Shown in pieces: positions 8,211 to 12,636 of a stretch of DNA of 12,636 bases (position 1 is its first letter; the number at the start of each line of letters is the position of its first letter). The notes below the pieces were generated by a model. It was not told where the DNA came from and did not search any database. It saw only the letters and a program-made list of their open reading frames with translations. Position numbers and translations under genes: made by a program. This DNA comes from Dinochytrium kinnereticum (lineage: Eukaryota > Chytridiomycota > Chytridiomycetes > Chytridiales > Chytridiaceae), in assembly GCA_027604005.1 (NCBI GenBank), contig JADGJT010000538.1, positions 1-12,636 of the forward strand, in the 5' to 3' direction.

Positions 8211-9663
8211 ATGCTTCATCGCCCGTCGCTTTTAGCGAGCTGCATTCCGTCAACCCCTGCATTAACCCACCTCATCGCGTGGAGAGGACCCCTCAACCCA
8301 TCCTTCATCAAGCGCTCACTCACCCCATCAAAGCGGCATCTCCACCTCGCCCCACCCTACCTCATTGATGACTCAGACTTCATCCCCTCCGCAAGGCAAC
8401 TGCTTTTCAAAGACCCAGACGGAGCCGCCTTGAAGGAGAAGGAACGCATTGCTCTTGCAGCCCTCAAAAACTGTCGAATGTGTCCAAGAGACTGTGAGTG
8501 TTTCAGTTCATAGATTGTATTGAAATCTAGGATTAAGGTCAAGCTGACCGGACGCAGAAGGCTGGAATGTGCCTCGTTGGTGAACGTGCAGTTGTTTCGA
8601 CGATTGCTCCCCATTTTGGGGAAGAGGGATGTCTACAAGGTGTGAACGGAAGTGGGTCGATATTTTTCTCAGGGTGTAATATGCGGTGCGTGTTCTGTCA
8701 GGTGAGGAGGCTTATCTTACTTTGTGTTTTGTTTTCCACACGCTTGAAGAGAAGTTGAACAGCTCTGGACAGAATTGGGAGATAGCACACAAGAAGGAGG
8801 GATTTGACTTGACGACGGAAGAATTGGCGGGATGGATGATGAAGCTTCAGGAGGCAGGTTTGGGGCTCTTGAACTATTTCTTTTACTTTATTAAAACTTA
8901 TTTTTACGGCAACAAAGCATAGCGTGTCTAATAACCCAACTCCCTATTATTCTCTCTTAGGATGCCATAATATCAACTTTGTAACTCCAGAGCACGTCGT
9001 TCCTCAAGTTGCACTGGCTATTTGTTCTGCCGCTCGGCAAGGCCTTAATATTCCGATCGTATACAATACCTCAGCATATGACTGCGAAGACTCCCTCGCC
9101 TTAATGGACGGTCTGGTTGACATTTACATGCCAGACTTCAAAGGTATAATCAACACCAACCTCCATTTTCATGAACTTACATCAATCAGTCTGGAACAAC
9201 GAAACCGCAGCCCGACTCCTTAAGGCAAATGATTACCCCGATGTCGCAAGGAAGGCGATCCTGGAAATGAACCGTCAGGTCGGGTTCTTGAGATTTACAG
9301 GTGACGGTGTAGCAAAGAAAGGTATTCTCATCCGGCATCTCGTCATGCCAGGAAAAGTTGGCGAAGGGGTTAAAATAATGAGGTGGATTGCGAAGGAAAT
9401 CGGGTCTGACACTTATGTGCATATAATGGAGCAGGTAAAAGGCTCATTTATACACTCAATAGTTTTTGACGCCTCACTGTCATCAGTACAAGCCAGATGC
9501 GCATGTCGGGAAGAAAGACGATAAGCGCTCTGGAGACATTCGGACGAGGTATGAGGAGATAAATATGCCCACTACAATCGATGAGGTTGAAGTCGTTAAG
9601 ATGGCGGCCGTGGGGGCCGGTCTCTTTCGATTTGAAGAGCCTCCCAGGCATGGCGGTCTTTAA
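8211..9663 (+). CDS. Radical SAM protein, PflX-like (COG1313 type)
   Basis: Exons 8211-8493, 8538-8701, 8773-8857, 8961-9143, 9190-9434 and 9487-9663 give 378 residues, with phases consistent throughout. GCNMRCVFCQ (140-149) holds the CxxxCxxC motif (Cys141, 145, 148) that binds the 4Fe-4S cluster and S-adenosylmethionine. An N-terminal cysteine set, CRMCPRDC (Cys88, 91, 95) plus Cys106, is typical of the PflX group. Other group signatures are NGSGSIFFSG, NINFVTPEHVVPQ, PIVYNTSAYD, DIYMPDFK, EMNRQVG, IRHLVMPG and IMEQYKPDAH. The family resembles pyruvate formate-lyase activating enzyme, but PflX proteins have no proven substrate. The first 50 residues are rich in Arg, His and Ser with almost no acidic residues, so a mitochondrial presequence is plausible. 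The first intron (44 bp, acceptor TTAAG) is the least certain; it restores Cys95 and the ADR motif. No pyruvate formate-lyase gene is in the window. Confidence 0.88.
8494..8537 (+). other. Very short first intron of the PflX-like gene
   Basis: GTGAGT donor and TTAAG acceptor, 44 bp. Of the AG sites nearby, only this one keeps phase 1, rebuilds the third N-terminal cysteine (T+GT) and leads into QADRTQKAGMC, which resembles the CGADR...G.C pattern of the family. CAG at 8554-8556 gives the wrong phase. No good branch-site match is visible, so the boundary is less certain than the others. Confidence 0.6.
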
Positions 9664-9724
9664 TTTTTTCGTTGCGTACTTCAACCATGCTTGAAGGTGC
9701 GAGGTATAGATTGCGTACGGTTAA

Positions 9725-9925
9725 ATGCAGGAGATTTGGGCTGGTGTCACTGAGGCCGTCTATGAAACTTCAACAGTGCTTCAACAACATGATGGCGGGG
9801 CCAAGTTCGTACCGCCGTCGAGTATGTCTCGCATTCAGAGGTTGGCGTCAAGCGCCTTGAAGCCTGTTACCATTGCCGTGTATGCCAACTTTGTTGAGAA
9901 CGCTGCTGATCCATCAGCCCAATAA
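9725..9925 (+). CDS. Possible small protein or extra 3' exon, unknown
   Basis: The 66-residue open frame runs from ATG 9725 to TAA 9923-9925 and starts 61 bases after the PflX-like stop. The translation has balanced composition (EIWAGVTEAVYETSTVLQQH near its start, VTIAVYANFVENAADPSAQ at its end) and does not look like a low-complexity shadow. A TGCAG acceptor at 9726-9730 could also make it a 3' exon beginning at 9731. Yet I found no phase-matched donor in the last PflX-like exon. AATAAA at 9921-9926 overlaps the stop codon and may end the transcript. It could equally be part of the PflX-like 3' untranslated region or a gene remnant. I recognise no family. Confidence 0.3.
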   Translation: MQEIWAGVTEAVYETSTVLQQHDGGAKFVPPSSMSRIQRLASSALKPVTIAVYANFVENAADPSAQ

Positions 9926-9926
9926 A
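9921..9926 (+). terminator. Candidate polyadenylation signal AATAAA
   Basis: AATAAA is followed by AT-rich sequence (TATTCAATTATATC). It lies about 260 bases after the PflX-like stop and overlaps the stop of the small open frame. It probably marks the 3' end of this transcription unit. Confidence 0.4.
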
Positions 9927-10232
9927 TATTCAATTATATCACCCCAGCAATTCTTAAGCCACTAATAGCATATCTTGATTGTTCTTTGCCCGTCTGGCTG
10001 TCCCCAGCTGCCCAAAACATATCGTGTCTACTTTGAAGAGCTGGGCGGTACTTAGGATTTGAACAATTTCTGAAGGCCCCAAAAAGCGATTGTCTGACAC
10101 TGCAGCCTCTCACCTGGCCTGCGACACCGGCGACCCTTTGCTAAAGCTAGCGACGAAGAGTTATCGTCTATCTGGACCTCCTTAATCAGATCAACTCCTT
10201 CCACAGTCACTGTTGATAAGCTGGAGGATACG
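9927..10232. promoter_or_regulatory. Upstream region of the Zn2Cys6 regulator
   Basis: About 300 bp without a supported gene. The frame of the regulator's first exon stays open upstream from 10098 to the ATG at 10233 but has no ATG in that stretch. It could therefore be leader sequence, or coding if an unseen upstream exon splices in, for example at the CTGCAG near 10100. No clear TATA or CCAAT element was seen. Confidence 0.4.
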
Positions 10233-12636
10233 ATGGATGCTAATTTGCTCACTGCCGCACTTAACATTAAAAAAACAAAGAAGAAGGCCACAGCTTGGTA
10301 ATAGATACCTTTTTTTCATTCTATTCATTAGCTAGTGGTCACCTCTTTAACAAATCACCTTTTAAACAGCGACACATGCTACCGATTGCGAAGGAAATGT
10401 GATCAAGCAACACCGATATGCGGTCCATGCACGCGGACAAAGAGCGTATGCACGTACATTCGGCGATTCGTTTCGCCGTCGCTGATTCAGAGAAAGGTTA
10501 GGAAGGATGGTGGAACTTATGCTCAGCAGCTGGAGCAGCGACTGGCATCCATGGAGACTGTGTATGTGCTTTTGTTTTTGCTTCGTTTTTGTCGGGGTTG
10601 GATCTGATCCCATCCGAACAGGGTACGAGGTCTACTATCAGATATTTCCAATGATTCTGCCTCCGCAGCCACAAACACCACGGACGCTCAATTCCGGGTC
10701 GTTCACACTCCCAGTTCAATCCCATCACCATCAACCGCCTCAACGTCCACACTTCCTCTCCCGTTGCCACCATCAACACCCTTCGATTCCACATTTGAGT
10801 TTACACCCTTTATTCCATACCAACTTGAAGAAGATATGCTGAACTCTGCTTTTCCTTCTTACTCTCCGCAAATTCCCTTATCTTCCACGTGTACGTGGCT
10901 GCCAGCCCAAGCACCGAGTTTGGTTGATCTGATGGAGGAGGCTTTTGCGACAAAGCTGGGCTTTCAAAGAGATTTGGAGGAGGATGGGAAGTTTAGTGCG
11001 CCTTCTTCCGCGGGGCCTGCAAGCCCAGAGTCTATTGACGGGAAGTTACTGCCATCGTTCTTCATGGACGAGAAGGAGCGAGCAAGTCTTTTGCAGGTAC
11101 ATTATTCATGCTTTTTATCTGTTATTATTATAAGTCATCATGATATATAAATAACCCTTTGTTATACCATACCACTAGATATTCTTTGAAAAGGTCAACG
11201 CCACCTTACCAATGCAATTCATCCACGAAGGCGTCTTCCGGAACACCTCAGACCCCTGCCCAGCCCTGCTTCTCGCAATGTGTGCCACAGCCTCCGCCTG
11301 CGGTCCCAGTTTTGTTTTTGACGGCTCATTCTGGCCATACGTCGGGTACGAACCTCTAGCAGCCTCCACAGATGAAGATAACATGACACGGTCCGATCAC
11401 ATCTTTGCTGCAGCGGTTGCCTCACTGGATTTCGACAGACCGACTGTAGAGATGTGTCAGGCCATATGGCTTCTCGTGATTTTTTGCGTGTTTTTGTCGA
11501 ATGGGAGGGGAAGTCAGGGTTGGTTATTAGGAGGTATGGCTATTCGGATGGTTCCGATGTTAAGACTTGATGTTGACCCGGATGTGATTGAGGCGGAGGG
11601 TGAGAAGCTTTGCTGGGTGCAGAAGGAGATTCGGAGACGCTTGTTTGCAATGGCGTAAGTTGATTTGCGAACTGGGGGTCGATGTATCTAATCGAATTAT
11701 CTATTTTGTTGGAAGCATGACCATTGATATGTTTGACTTGATCCATCGTGAAAAGTGTTCGGGTATATGGCGCAAATCCTGCGACGTCAAGCTCCCACAA
11801 CAGCACAACATGTGGTGCAGTGTGGATCCAGTATCTGGAGAGCCTACCATACAGGCGTCCGAGGATTTTGATCTGGATATAAACTACTATGTGTTCTCGC
11901 TTTCAAAGCTTATGGCTAGGACAATCGACTACAACCTCTCTAACGGCAACCCTTTCCCAAGTATGTCTATTCTTACACCAACAACGAAGATAGATTTCTT
12001 TACGTTGCTGGACGTCACGCCCAATCTTGACGCAGAATTAGCGGTGCTTGATCAGGATCTGAGAGCTTTTTACTCATCTCTCCCCGCACGAATGAGATCA
12101 ATGGACATTCACGATCGATTCTCTATCGGAAAGATGGATAGGATGGATGATGCCCCGTCCTACCTTCTCTTAAAGATGCACTTATACATGCACGCTACCA
12201 TGCTTCTCCTCCATCGATCGCGAATGATCAACGCCATAGCCACTCTTTCACACTACAGGCGAACCGCAACAACTGGCCTATCGCTCCTCCAACATCCACT
12301 ATCCATACAAGGAAACACGATGACAGTGCTTTTTAATTGCATGGATTCCATTCGATCTTGTGCAGTGGCCGCCATTTCCATCATTCAGATCATCCGAAAA
12401 GAAGTTGATATTATTTCTCCGGTACCTCTCAACCCGCCAGGAAGAAGGCCGGCGGCTCTACTGTTTGGCGTTGGCGAATGTAGGGCAATCCTTGAGTCTG
12501 CATTACACTTTCTCGTTGTTGCAGCTTTGCTAAAGGGGTCAACTGGACTTGCGGGAGAGGCAGGAGGGGCGAGCCCGCAGCTAGTTAATCTGCTTGGATG
12601 TGACTTGATGACGGCGAGACAGTCCTTGGCTGCTGT
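10233..12636 (+). CDS. Zn2Cys6 fungal transcription factor (3' partial)
   Basis: Exons 10233-10297, 10370-10561, 10622-11096, 11179-11654 and 11716 to the window end give 709 visible residues. A basic run, KKTKKK (13-18), leads into a full C6 zinc cluster: Cys22, 25, 32, 39, 42 and 49, spaced 2-6-6-2-6. This domain binds DNA, usually as a dimer on CGG half-sites. The first cysteine codon is split by the first intron (72 bp), so the domain is complete only after splicing. A short coiled-coil-like stretch (YAQQLEQRLASMETVV) and a Ser/Thr/Pro-rich linker follow. The fungal_trans region begins near residue 245 (FFEKVNATLPMQFIHEGVF) and includes LRLDVDPDVIEAE and a C-terminal GECRAILESALHFLVV block. 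The frame is open to the last base. It is a paralogue of the regulator at the left end. Targets are unknown; the neighbouring genes are possible ones, by inference only. Confidence 0.92.
10298..10369 (+). other. Intron splitting the first zinc-cluster cysteine codon
   Basis: The 72-bp intron has donor GTAATA and acceptor AACAG. It interrupts a TGC codon after TG. Joining the exons gives ATACDTCYRLRRKC, completing the six-cysteine pattern. Without splicing, the downstream open frame shows only five of the six cysteines. Confidence 0.85.

Noticed and set aside
8567..9663. PflX-like gene broken into several frames by frameshifts
   Set aside because: Each frame change falls at GT-AG introns of 44-103 bp with matching phase, and the family motifs run continuously across the joins.
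3513..9663. An arsenic resistance or biosynthetic gene cluster
   Set aside because: Only one ArsB-like gene is present, with no arsenate reductase, ArsM or ArsH. The radical SAM protein is PflX-like and there is no backbone synthase, so a cluster claim would rest on adjacency alone.
10335..10607. Zinc cluster with a missing first cysteine, suggesting a damaged DNA-binding domain
   Set aside because: The first cysteine codon is split by an intron; joining it to the exon at 10233-10297 restores all six cysteines.

Overview
The window looks like nuclear DNA of a fungus, probably from an early-diverging lineage such as the chytrids; the lineage is a guess. The support is two fungus-type Zn2Cys6/fungal_trans regulators and six genes cut by short GT-AG introns (44-202 bp), one with a CTAAC branch-point-like site. 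There are long T runs between genes and no bacterial-style operon. All gene models were built by eye, joining exons where splice phase and family motifs agree.

Left part (1-5300), rich in G and C, all on the + strand: the 3' part of a fungal_trans regulator (1-1307, cut by the window edge); a four-exon short-chain dehydrogenase/reductase-like protein (1679-3159); and a two-exon ArsB/NhaD-type membrane transporter (3513-5297). T runs of 16-18 bases fill the gaps.

Right part (5300-12636), more balanced in composition: a convergent gap (5298-5659); a four-exon egghead-like family 2 glycosyltransferase on the - strand (5660-7513); a divergent promoter gap of about 700 bp; a six-exon radical SAM protein of the PflX type (8211-9663); a small open frame of unknown status (9725-9925); and a five-exon Zn2Cys6 regulator (10233 to beyond 12636).

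Two patterns stand out. The regulators at the two ends are paralogues that share an intron at the same place and phase, so the four middle genes sit between two related transcription factors. Also, most long exons start rich in C and end rich in G on the coding strand, resetting at introns and between genes and inverting for the - strand gene. No CRISPR, transposon, tRNA or rRNA was recognised. Nothing in the sequence proves that the middle genes form one pathway; grouping them as a regulated cluster is only a hypothesis.
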